Positions 1-7,849 of a DNA stretch of 40,859 nucleotides are shown here, piece after piece; position 1 is the first letter of the stretch, and each line of letters begins with the position of its first letter. The position numbers and the translations under genes were made by a program. Source of the stretch: Candidatus Eisenbacteria bacterium (GTDB taxonomy: Bacteria; Orphanbacterota; Orphanbacteria; Orphanbacterales; Orphanbacteraceae); NCBI GenBank assembly GCA_016867715.1, contig VGIW01000022.1:1-40859 (forward strand), read 5' to 3'. The notes under the pieces are model-generated. The model ran no database searches. It had not been told where the DNA came from and saw only the letters and a list, made by a program, of their open reading frames with translations.

Positions 1-2817
1 CATCCAAGAGCCGCCGCAGGCGTAGATCTTCCCGGTCTCCGCGTCCAGGCAGAGTTCGTGGACGTTTCCCGCCATGTCCTCGATCCCATCGGGCGTCGCA
101 CCTTCCGGGTAGACGCCGACCGGCGAGGTCATGCCCAAATATCCCGCATGCCAACAGTTGCACCGTGAAGGATCCGGCTCGTCTCCCCACGGGTAGAGCC
201 GTCCCTCCTTTCCCCGCGCACCCGCCTGCCACTCCGCGACGGTCGGAAGCCGATAGGTTCGCCCGTCGCGCGCCGCCCGCGTGAGCCAGCGGCAATACGC
301 CTCCGCCTCGAACCGCGCGATCCCCACGACCGGCTGGTTCGACTCGTTGTACGCAGGGTTCGTCCAGAAGTCCGGACGGCGGTTCTCCCCGCCGTTCTTC
401 TGGAGCCACTCCCAAGCCGCGTCTCCCGCCTCGTCGCCCATCCAGAACGCCCGGGTCCCGTAGCCTCCAGTCTCGACAAACCGCGTGAAGTGAGCGTTCG
501 TCACCGCGTACTTCCCGAGCAGAAACGCCGAGAGAACCTTCTCACGAGCCGGATGTTCCGACGGGGCGATCGTCGAGGACTTCCTGCCGGAGACACGCAA
601 GAGCCTCTTCCGGTCATCCTCGGAAAGACCGATGCGGTACGTGCCGCCCGGAACGAGCGCGAGCTTCGGAACGATCGGCCGGGCCGGCTCTTCCCACAAC
701 CGAGGATCCCCGAGCATGCCGAGAGCGCGTCCGAACACGACGCGCTCCAGAAGGCTCCGATCTCCCGAAACGACCTCATCGAGATAGACCCGCACGAGCT
801 CGGCGCGGGTTGCCTCGTCCTCGGGCGGCGAGCCGCGGTCGGCGAGGAGGGAAGCGGACAGTGCGGGGTTCCTGCCGAGAAGCCATCGATAGAAGTTCGC
901 GCGATGCTCCCCCTGAAGCAAGCCAGAAAGGAACCGGCAGGCGCCGATCCAATGCAGCTCCGCTCGGGCAGCCGGCGGCAGCGGCGCGAACTGATCCTGT
1001 GCGGTTCGCACGAAGTCGGCCCGTCGACTCCGCTCCGTTCGATGCGGCAGCTGCTCGGGCTTCTCCCCGCGCACAAAACGCCGAGCCATCTCTCCCGACG
1101 CCAGCACGTCCCGCCACAGCGCGTGCGTGAAGAACAGCTGCTCGTTCTCGTAGTCGGCCTGGATCAGTCCCAGCGCCGCGGCAGCCTCCAGCAGGCTGTC
1201 GCGGGGACCCGGACGCGGATCGGGAAGGAGGGGCAGCCCGATTGGAAGCCTCAGGTCCTTCGCGAGCTCATGGGCCCTTGCGCGAAGCGACGACCAGTCA
1301 ATCCGCATCTCTCCCCCGGATTCGAGCGAAGAGAGCGAGACGCGGCCGAGAACATGAAGGACGAGATCTCCGACGTCTTTCGCGCTCCACGTCTTCTCGG
1401 TCAAGGTCCTCCAGCCAAGCCCCTTCCCGTGTGATCGAAACTCCCGCTCGATCCGCTTGCGAAGGAGATCGAGAATCGCGAGGCCCGGATCGTCGGGGAG
1501 CGACTCCCCTTCTTCAAGAAGCTCCGCGATGACGCTGACGAAGAAGGGGCTTTCCCCCATCACCTCCGCCGCGGTTCCCGGCTCCGCAATCCAGGGCGGG
1601 AGGCTTCTCCCCAGCGCCTGTCCTTTCCGCGAGAGCCACTTCAGCAATCGCTCACGCCCCTCAGCGTCGAGGCGAGGAACGTGGACCTCGGTGAAACCCC
1701 ATCGCTCCCCCGCGCCGCGAGGAAGAGTCCCCGGACGCGCGCTGACTACGATGCGGTTACCGCGGTCCATCGAGCAATACCGTTCGAGAAACGCGCGTAC
1801 GGCTTGAAGGCGCTGTTCCCACTCCTTGCTCGGCATCTCGTCCAGTCCGTCGAGGAGGATCAGGCAGCGCCCATCTTCCAGAATCCTCGCAATCCGATCC
1901 CAAGGTCTCCCGTACCGGCCGAGGAACCCCTTGAGCCCTCCGGCCGCGAACCGCTCCATCGCGTCGACGCTGGGGTTTTCGCACTCGAAGTGCAACGCCT
2001 GGAGCCAGAGTGGAATGTGCGCATCCTGCTCCGCTCCACCGTCGATCCTCTCAACGAGACCGCGCAGTTTCGACTTCAGCTTGTTCGCCGCCTCCATCAG
2101 AAGCTTCTTCATCACCACCGTCTTGCCGCATCCGGAGGAGCCGACGAGAGCCGCGCGAGAATAAGGCGCCATCACTTTGGAGAAGGGGCCTGGGACGGAT
2201 CTCCTCTCGCTTGGCGAGCGCACTTCCCAAACAAGGTGAAGATCGGGCGCCTCGTCGACCGGCCGGCCGGCGGGGCCGTCCTTGAGAAGGCTGCTTTCGA
2301 GAAGCCTCTTCGGGTAGTCCCACAACCACTCGAGGTCCGGGAGCACGTTGTGAGCCAGCCGCACGATGCGCACTCTGAGGTTATCGATGGAGTCGAAAGG
2401 CTGCGCGGTGTGCTTCGTCTTCAACTTGTTGAAGTGTTCCGTTTGGAGCTTCGTCTTCTCGGCATCCTCCTTGGAAGCGCCGTCGATCATGCATTTGGAC
2501 GAATCCGGGTAGTAGACGAAGACCGGCTTGTCGATCTTGATCGCGAGATCGTACTCCAGCTGTGTATAGGACCTTCGAGGTCCGGACTGTTCTTTCGGTT
2601 CCGATCCATAGTGCGATCCCACGAGGCAGACGACGGCGATGCACTCCCCGATCCTCTTTTCGAGGGAGACGGGAAGAGGAGATGGGTCCGGATCGGAATA
2701 GTCCTGGACGTCGAAATCAAAGCCCGCTTGGTGCAGCTCTTCGCAGACCGCACGACGGTGGGTGCCGAGGTCGGCGGTAGTTGCGCTCACGAAGACGCGC
2801 GGCCGATCAGCCTCCAC
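1..2817 (-). CDS. DUF4062 - NACHT NTPase - formylglycine-generating-enzyme-like STAND protein (3' end outside window)
   Basis: At least 939 codons, open to the window edge. Residues 1-110 resemble DUF4062, a TIR-like fold: RVFVSATTADLG near residue 7, SYTQLEYD at 83-90. A NACHT-type NTPase follows, with Walker A GSSGCGKT at 226-233 (K232) and Walker B LLDGLDE around D323. Residues ~480-715 are probably a helical linker. From ~residue 715 comes an FGE/SUMF1-like domain: VPGGTYRIG near 723, YRLPTVAEW, DMAGNVHEL and CGGSW; any catalytic cysteines would lie beyond the edge. STAND NTPases typically sense a signal, oligomerise and trigger an effector domain; a conflict or signalling role is inference. 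There is no ATG. I chose GTG at 2817, with GAGGG 7 nt upstream and an in-frame stop at 2881-2883; TTG at 2838 is the alternative. The gene stands alone as far as the window shows. Confidence 0.88.
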   Translation of the reverse strand, partial: MEADRPRVFVSATTADLGTHRRAVCEELHQAGFDFDVQDYSDPDPSPLPVSLEKRIGECIAVVCLVGSHYGSEPKEQSGPRRSYTQLEYDLAIKIDKPVFVYYPDSSKCMIDGASKEDAEKTKLQTEHFNKLKTKHTAQPFDSIDNLRVRIVRLAHNVLPDLEWLWDYPKRLLESSLLKDGPAGRPVDEAPDLHLVWEVRSPSERRSVPGPFSKVMAPYSRAALVGSSGCGKTVVMKKLLMEAANKLKSKLRGLVERIDGGAEQDAHIPLWLQALHFECENPSVDAMERFAAGGLKGFLGRYGRPWDRIARILEDGRCLILLDGLDEMPSKEWEQRLQAVRAFLERYCSMDRGNRIVVSARPGTLPRGAGERWGFTEVHVPRLDAEGRERLLKWLSRKGQALGRSLPPWIAEPGTAAEVMGESPFFVSVIAELLEEGESLPDDPGLAILDLLRKRIEREFRSHGKGLGWRTLTEKTWSAKDVGDLVLHVLGRVSLSSLESGGEMRIDWSSLRARAHELAKDLRLPIGLPLLPDPRPGPRDSLLEAAAALGLIQADYENEQLFFTHALWRDVLASGEMARRFVRGEKPEQLPHRTERSRRADFVRTAQDQFAPLPPAARAELHWIGACRFLSGLLQGEHRANFYRWLLGRNPALSASLLADRGSPPEDEATRAELVRVYLDEVVSGDRSLLERVVFGRALGMLGDPRLWEEPARPIVPKLALVPGGTYRIGLSEDDRKRLLRVSGRKSSTIAPSEHPAREKVLSAFLLGKYAVTNAHFTRFVETGGYGTRAFWMGDEAGDAAWEWLQKNGGENRRPDFWTNPAYNESNQPVVGIARFEAEAYCRWLTRAARDGRTYRLPTVAEWQAGARGKEGRLYPWGDEPDPSRCNCWHAGYLGMTSPVGVYPEGATPDGIEDMAGNVHELCLDAETGKIYACGGSWM

Positions 2818-2980
2818 TCGGGAGCCCTCGCGCGGCAAGGTGGTCGGAAGCGCTCCCCCCTCGGGACCGGGCCGGCCCTGTCAGCGGACCGCGCGGAAGA
2901 GCCTTGCGCGGGTTCCCCGCTCCCTTGGAACGAGCACGCGACGGCCTGTAGCCTGGCGGATGCACGCATTTCTAACTGCC

Positions 2981-3135
2981 GACGCGGTTCGCGGCCTTCG
3001 AGGCCTCTCTTCCGTCGCCTCTTCCTAGAGCGTAGCTCCGGGCCTGCGCTTCCGGGAGCGGCTCGTACCGGTCGGCCTCTCGGCTCGCGCCCCGCACCTC
3101 GCAACGAAAACGCGTGCACCCTCCAGGCTGGGACC
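2981..3135 (+). repeat. Dispersed repeat, copy 1
   Basis: This segment matches 36834-36990 in inverted orientation. A 42-nt stretch (3047-3088) is identical to 36879-36920, and the rest is clearly similar but diverged. Internal self-complementary pieces (GCTTCCGGGAGC; in the other copy GTAGCTCCGGGGCTAC) could form short hairpins. It fills most of the 347-nt gap 2818-3164 between the NACHT gene and the citrate synthase gene. I see no other gene, RNA or terminator there. Confidence 0.85.
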
Positions 3136-3164
3136 GCCGCGCGTCTCTCAACAGGCCTTCGAAG

Positions 3165-4472
3165 TTACTTCACGTTCTCCGCGAGCCACTTCATGCTCAC
3201 CGACTTCGGCCGCGTGATCGCGGTCCCGACCGCGCGGTTCCAGATGAGCTGGGCGAGCATCCCCATCGCGCGCGAGACGCTGAAGAGAACCGTGTAGTAC
3301 TCGAACTCGGTCATGCCGTAGTGATAGAGGAGCGCTCCCGAACCCGCGTCCACGTTCGGATAGAAGTTCGCGATCGCGCCCTTCCCCTCCTTCACCCTCT
3401 CCTCGGAGAACTGCTGAAGCACCTTCGGCACCACGTTGAACACTCGGTCGACCGTGAGGAACACCGGATCCTCGGGGATGTACTTCTTGCCGAAACGATT
3501 GAACCCGATGAACCGAGGATCGGCCACCCGAAGGACCGCGTGCCCGTACCCCGGGATCACCTGGCCGGAGCGGAGCGTCTTGAAGGCGTACGCTTCGATC
3601 TCCTCCTCGTTCGGAACGCCGCGGAAGAGCTCGATCGTGTCGAGCACCCAACGGAGACATTCCTGATTCGCGAGCCCGTGGAGCGGGCCGGCGAGCCCGT
3701 TCAATCCGGCCGACACCGAGTAGTACGGATCGGAAAGCGCGGATCCCACCGTGTGGCAGGTGTTCGCGCTGACGTTTCCCCCCTCGTGATCGCAATGGAA
3801 ATGCAGATAGAGCCGCATCAGCTCGGCGAACTGTCCGTGCGGATCGGGAATGCCGAGCATGTTGGCGAAGTTGCCGCCGTAGTCGAGCCCCGACGTCCAG
3901 CGGATGTAGTCGCCCTTTTTGTAGCGCAGCCGATAGACAGCCGCGGCGAGCATCGGGATCTTGGCGAGGAGGTTGAGCGCGTCGTCGAGCGTCGCCTTCC
4001 AGTAGTCCTCCTTCCGCATCCCCTTGTCGTACATCTTTCGGAACGTGCTCTCCCTCTGCATCACGAGGATGCCCGTGTCGAGCATGCACATCGGATGGCT
4101 GTCGTCCGGCATCGCCTCGAGCACGTTGTACACGTATCCGGGGAGCCATGCGCGCTTGTCCATCTCCGCGCGGAAGGAGCGGATAAGATCGCTCTCCCGT
4201 TCGTGGATCTCGCCTGTGAGCAGGAGGACGAAGGTCTGTTCCGGCCAGAGATCCATGATGTCGAGAAGGAAATGGTCGCGGATGAAGAGGCCCTTGTTCG
4301 GGTCGACGACCGATGTGTCGCAGATCATCCCCTTCACGCCGCGCATCCCGCCGAAGGCTTGGGCCACGGTGACCTCGCTGATCACCTTCTGCCCCTTCTC
4401 CTTGAGAAGGTTGGCCCTCTCGGCGCGCCACTTTGGAACCAGCTCGTCCAGTCTCTCCTGCAGAGTCGCCAT
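3165..4472 (-). CDS. gltA: Citrate synthase, mitochondrial (Si) type
   Basis: Condenses oxaloacetate and acetyl-CoA to citrate, the entry step of the TCA cycle, in the cytoplasm. The 435-residue product follows the eukaryotic/mitochondrial subtype, not the E. coli type: DHEGGNVSAN (H229), GPLHGLANQE (H265) and YPNVDAGSG (D375) supply the conserved His/His/Asp residues, and VIPGYGHAVLR is also present. The start is ATG 4472, because AAGGGGG lies exactly 6 nt upstream. ATG 4478 would leave no spacing, and ATG 4574 would add an unconserved 34-residue leader. The gene is divergent from fusA across a 456-nt region with a good candidate promoter. It is monocistronic as far as seen. Confidence 0.95.
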   Translation of the reverse strand: MATLQERLDELVPKWRAERANLLKEKGQKVISEVTVAQAFGGMRGVKGMICDTSVVDPNKGLFIRDHFLLDIMDLWPEQTFVLLLTGEIHERESDLIRSFRAEMDKRAWLPGYVYNVLEAMPDDSHPMCMLDTGILVMQRESTFRKMYDKGMRKEDYWKATLDDALNLLAKIPMLAAAVYRLRYKKGDYIRWTSGLDYGGNFANMLGIPDPHGQFAELMRLYLHFHCDHEGGNVSANTCHTVGSALSDPYYSVSAGLNGLAGPLHGLANQECLRWVLDTIELFRGVPNEEEIEAYAFKTLRSGQVIPGYGHAVLRVADPRFIGFNRFGKKYIPEDPVFLTVDRVFNVVPKVLQQFSEERVKEGKGAIANFYPNVDAGSGALLYHYGMTEFEYYTVLFSVSRAMGMLAQLIWNRAVGTAITRPKSVSMKWLAENVK

Positions 4473-4626
4473 GCTCATCCCCCTTGCAATCGAACGGCTT
4501 TCGCTCCGATCCAACCGCTTGAACCCGGAGATTCCGGCGGGGCGTCCGGCCATCGGCAACGAGTGATCGGACACGAACTTGCGATCGGCCGACCGGGCCG
4601 GGCAAAGAGCCCATCCCCAACTTGAA

Positions 4627-4655
4627 CAATCTCAAACGCTTCGCCCTTCTGTCAA
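4627..4655 (-). promoter_or_regulatory. Candidate sigma-70-type promoter for gltA
   Basis: On the minus strand a perfect -35 TTGACA (4655-4650) lies 16-18 nt before a weak -10 (GAGATT or AGATTG, 4633-4627). The predicted transcript would start about 150 nt upstream of gltA. It lies in the 456-nt divergent gap 4473-4928, where I see no gene. That gap otherwise holds a weaker fusA-direction promoter and a short CCCGGG..CCCGGG palindrome near 4893. Confidence 0.4.
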
Positions 4656-4756
4656 GCGGATTCCCCGCGCTCTCGACCGCACGCCGAACAGGAGAACCCG
4701 CCTCGGAACGGAACGCCGCGCGGGAGCGACGCGGGATCGAGAAGCCGAGAAAAGAG

Positions 4757-4785
4757 TTGCGGAAGCGGACCCATAGCCGTATCTT
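4757..4785 (+). promoter_or_regulatory. Weak candidate promoter for fusA
   Basis: TTGCGG (4757-4762), a 17-nt spacer, then TATCTT (4780-4785), about 145 nt upstream of fusA. The match is modest (3/6 and 4/6), so position and direction are the main support. Confidence 0.25.
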
Positions 4786-4928
4786 ACAGGCTTGTTTTGC
4801 CGCCGGCCCCCGCGGGCCGCCGATGAACCGGCCGTCGAACGAACCCGGCTCCCTCACCCCAGCGATCGCAGGAGACCGAGGCCGCTCGAGCCCGGGTTTC
4901 CCGGGAGGACGGAGCGCGAGACGAGAGC

Positions 4929-7022
4929 ATGACGACGAACACCGATCGGGTCCGCAACATCGGGATCAGCGCTCACATCGACTCGGGGAAGACCACGCTC
5001 ACCGAGCGGATCCTCTACTACACCAAGCGCATCCACGAGATGCACGAGGTGAACGGGAAGGACGGCGTCGGGGCCACGATGGACTCGATGGAGCTCGAGC
5101 GGGAGCGCGGGATCACCATCCAGGCGGCGGCGACGAACGTCCGCTGGGCGGGCCGGCAGATCAACCTCATCGACACGCCGGGCCATGTCGACTTCACGAT
5201 CGAGGTCGAGCGCGCGCTTCGCGTTCTCGACGGCGCGGTGCTCGTCCTCTGCGCCGTCGCGGGGGTCCAATCTCAATCGATCACCGTCGACCGCCAGATG
5301 CGGCGCTACGGCGTCCCGCGCATCGCCTTCGTCAACAAGTGCGATCGCTCGGGGGCGGATCCGAGGCGCGTGGCCGAGCAGCTCCGCTCGAAGCTCGGCC
5401 ACAACGCCGTTCTCCTTCAGCTCCCGATCGGTTTGGAAGTGAATCATCGCGGTCTTATTGATCTTGTCTCGATGAAGGCGGTCTCTTTCGACGGCGAGCG
5501 CGGCGAGATCGTGCGCGAGGAAGAGATCCCGGCGGAAGTTCGCAAGGAAGCCGAGGCAGCACGCGAGAAGATGATCGACGACGTCTCGCATTTCTCCGAG
5601 GAACTCACGATCGCCGCCCTCGAGGATCGCGTCGGCGAAGAGCTGATTCATGAAGCGATCCGCCGCGGAACGCTCGCGATGAAGATGACGCCGGTTCTTC
5701 TCGGATCCGCCTACAAGAACAAGGGGATCCAGAAGCTCCTCGACGCGGTGGTCCGCTACCTCCCCACCCCCACGGACATTCGGAACGAAGCGCTCTCCCT
5801 CGACTCGCCGGTGGAACGGATCACCCTCTCGAACTCGCGCGAGGACCCCTTTCTCGCCCTCGCGTTCAAGCTCGAGGATCGGCCGTACGGGCAGCTCACC
5901 TACGTCCGCATCTATCAGGGCGTCCTCCGGAAGGGGGATAGCGCGGTCAACACGCGCACGAACCGAAAGGTCCGCATCGGGCGGATCGCGCGGATGCACG
6001 CCGACGAGATGGAAGACATCGGCGAGGCGGAGGCCGGGGACATCGTCGCGCTCTTCGGAATCGACTGCGCCTCCGGCGACACGCTTGCCGCCGAGGGCTA
6101 TCGGTACAGTCTCCTCTCCATGCACGTCCCAGATCCGGTCGTCTCACTCGCGGTGCGGGCGAAAGACCGCGATTCCCTCGACCGGCTCGCGCGCGCGCTT
6201 CTTCGCTTCACCCGCGAGGACCCCACCTTCCGGGCGCGCGTCGACGAGGAGAGCGGAGAGACGGTGATCTCCGGGATGGGCGAGCTGCACCTGGAGGTTT
6301 ATGTCGAAAGGATGCGGCGCGAGTATCAGGTCGAGACGGAGACGGGCCAGCCGCAGGTGGCCTATCGCGAGACGATCACCGCGAAGACGGATTTCGACTA
6401 CACGCACCGGAAGCAGACCGGAGGAGCGGGTCAGTACGGACGTGTGCAAGGCGCGATCGAGCCGGCGCCCGGAACGGAGTTCGAGTTCGTAAACGCCGTG
6501 CGCGGGGGGAACATCCCCTCCGAGTTCATCCCGGCGTGCGAGAAGGGATTCCGAGCGGAGACGGCCGAGGGCCGCCTCGTCGGCTTCCCGGTCACCGGAA
6601 TCCGCGTGACCCTCTCCGACGGCGCGCACCACAGCGTCGACTCATCCGAGATGGCCTTCCAGGCCGCCGCGCGCGGCGCGTTTCGCGAGGCTTACCCCCG
6701 CGCGAAGCCGATCCTTCTCGAGCCGATCATGAACGTCTCCGTGGAGGGGCCGGCCGAGTTCCAGGGAGAGATGCTGCGCACGCTCCTTCAGCGGCGGGGC
6801 GTCATCATCGGCACCACGGACGAGAACGAGTTCGTGCGGATCGACGCCGAGGTTCCGCTCGCCGAGATGTTCGGATACGTCACCTCGCTCCGATCCGCCA
6901 CTCAGGGAAAGGCGGAGTTCACGATGGAGTTTGCGCGCTACGCGCCGGTCCCGAGGGAGATCGCCGAGAAGCGCATCGAGGAGCTTCGGAAGAAGAAGGA
7001 GGGGAAGACGCATGTACCGTAA
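4929..7022 (+). CDS. fusA: Translation elongation factor G, mtEFG1/spdEFG1-like subfamily
   Basis: GTPase that moves tRNA and mRNA through the ribosome. The 697-residue protein is full length. It has P-loop AHIDSGKT (15-22), switch segment RGITI (60-64), DTPGH (82-86) and NKCD (136-139), then the usual domains II-V ending in a Lys-rich tail. The P-loop spelling and the [20 protein letters not shown] segment match mitochondrial EF-G1 and spirochaete/planctomycete spdEFG1 better than canonical bacterial EF-G. In those lineages this paralog is known as a dedicated translocase, with a second EF-G handling ribosome recycling. ATG 4929 starts at the conserved N-terminus; upstream GAGACGAGAG is only a weak ribosome-binding site. 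The last 11 nt overlap the next gene, so the two are probably co-translated. Confidence 0.96.
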   Translation: MTTNTDRVRNIGISAHIDSGKTTLTERILYYTKRIHEMHEVNGKDGVGATMDSMELERERGITIQAAATNVRWAGRQINLIDTPGHVDFTIEVERALRVLDGAVLVLCAVAGVQSQSITVDRQMRRYGVPRIAFVNKCDRSGADPRRVAEQLRSKLGHNAVLLQLPIGLEVNHRGLIDLVSMKAVSFDGERGEIVREEEIPAEVRKEAEAAREKMIDDVSHFSEELTIAALEDRVGEELIHEAIRRGTLAMKMTPVLLGSAYKNKGIQKLLDAVVRYLPTPTDIRNEALSLDSPVERITLSNSREDPFLALAFKLEDRPYGQLTYVRIYQGVLRKGDSAVNTRTNRKVRIGRIARMHADEMEDIGEAEAGDIVALFGIDCASGDTLAAEGYRYSLLSMHVPDPVVSLAVRAKDRDSLDRLARALLRFTREDPTFRARVDEESGETVISGMGELHLEVYVERMRREYQVETETGQPQVAYRETITAKTDFDYTHRKQTGGAGQYGRVQGAIEPAPGTEFEFVNAVRGGNIPSEFIPACEKGFRAETAEGRLVGFPVTGIRVTLSDGAHHSVDSSEMAFQAAARGAFREAYPRAKPILLEPIMNVSVEGPAEFQGEMLRTLLQRRGVIIGTTDENEFVRIDAEVPLAEMFGYVTSLRSATQGKAEFTMEFARYAPVPREIAEKRIEELRKKKEGKTHVP

Positions 7023-7722
7023 GGACGTGAACGAACGAAGCCCCTTGAGGATCTTCGAGCGATCGATCCACGGGGGCCTCGGGCGCGGCAACCTCGGGGT
7101 GGTCATCGCCCGCGCCGGCGTGGGGAAGACCGCGTTTCTCGTGGATGTCGCCCTCGACGACCTCCTCCGCGGACGAAAAGTCCTCCACGTGGCGATCGGC
7201 CACGCGGTCGAGCACGCGCGGAGCTTCTACGACGAGACGTTTCGCGAGCTCGTGCGAACCGCCGATCTCGCCGACGCGGCCGCCGTGCGCCTCTCCGTCG
7301 AGAAGAACCGCCACATCCACTCCTACCAGCCGGGGACATTCACGGCCGCCAAGCTTTGCGCCGAGGCCCGTTTCCTCCGCGAGCACGCCGACTTCGCGCC
7401 GGATACTCTCGTGGTGGACAACTTCCCGTTCGCCGCGGCGGAGGAGCAGGATCTCGCCTCGATCCACGCGCTCGCCCGCGAGCTGAACGCCGAGGTCTGG
7501 TTTTCGGCTCTCTCGCACCGCGACACCCCGACGCGCACCGCCGGCTACCCGGACCCGCTCGTCCGGTTCGACCGCTTCCTCGCGGTCAAGATCTTCCTCG
7601 AGTCGTCGGGAGACTCGGTCCGCCTTCGAATCTTGAAGGATCACGAGAACCCGGACGTCGGCGATCTGTCGATCGAGCTCGACCCGAGGACCCTCCTCCT
7701 CAGGGAATCGGCGGAGCGCTGA
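7012..7722 (+). CDS. Small RecA/KaiC-like P-loop ATPase, function unknown
   Basis: A 236-residue protein with Walker A ARAGVGKT (33-40) and a Walker B strand TLVVDN (D136). The surrounding fold looks like the RecA/DnaB/KaiC ATPase core ([10 protein letters not shown] before the P-loop). It has no DNA-binding, membrane or signal segment. The start is ATG 7012, inside the end of fusA, with an excellent AAGGAGGGG ribosome-binding site ending 6 nt before it. The 11-nt overlap implies coupling to EF-G translation, suggesting a translation- or stress-related role, but no function can be assigned. A GC-rich hairpin follows immediately, so the pair probably forms a two-gene operon. Confidence 0.88.
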   Translation: MYRKDVNERSPLRIFERSIHGGLGRGNLGVVIARAGVGKTAFLVDVALDDLLRGRKVLHVAIGHAVEHARSFYDETFRELVRTADLADAAAVRLSVEKNRHIHSYQPGTFTAAKLCAEARFLREHADFAPDTLVVDNFPFAAAEEQDLASIHALARELNAEVWFSALSHRDTPTRTAGYPDPLVRFDRFLAVKIFLESSGDSVRLRILKDHENPDVGDLSIELDPRTLLLRESAER

Positions 7723-7726
7723 TCGG

Positions 7727-7759
7727 GCAGCCGCGGGGCGCCGCGCGCCCGCGGGCTGC
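7727..7759 (+). terminator. GC-rich hairpin after the fusA-ATPase operon
   Basis: GCAGCCGCGGG pairs with CCCGCGGGCTGC across a short loop, with one bulge, starting 5 nt after the ATPase stop codon. No T-tract follows, so it may slow or protect transcripts rather than act as a classical intrinsic terminator. Confidence 0.45.
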
Positions 7760-7772
7760 GAGCCGCAACCTA

Positions 7773-7801
7773 TTGACATTCCGTCGGAAACGTGGTTAGG
7801 T
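7773..7801 (+). promoter_or_regulatory. Candidate promoter for the secreted metalloprotease-like gene
   Basis: Perfect -35 TTGACA (7773-7778), a 17-nt spacer, then a poor -10 TTAGGT (7796-7801). It lies between the hairpin and the gene starting at 7850. Confidence 0.35.
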
Positions 7802-7849
7802 GTTGATGGTCCCCCTGACGCGCTTCACCCTCCCGCAGCGGGTGTACGA

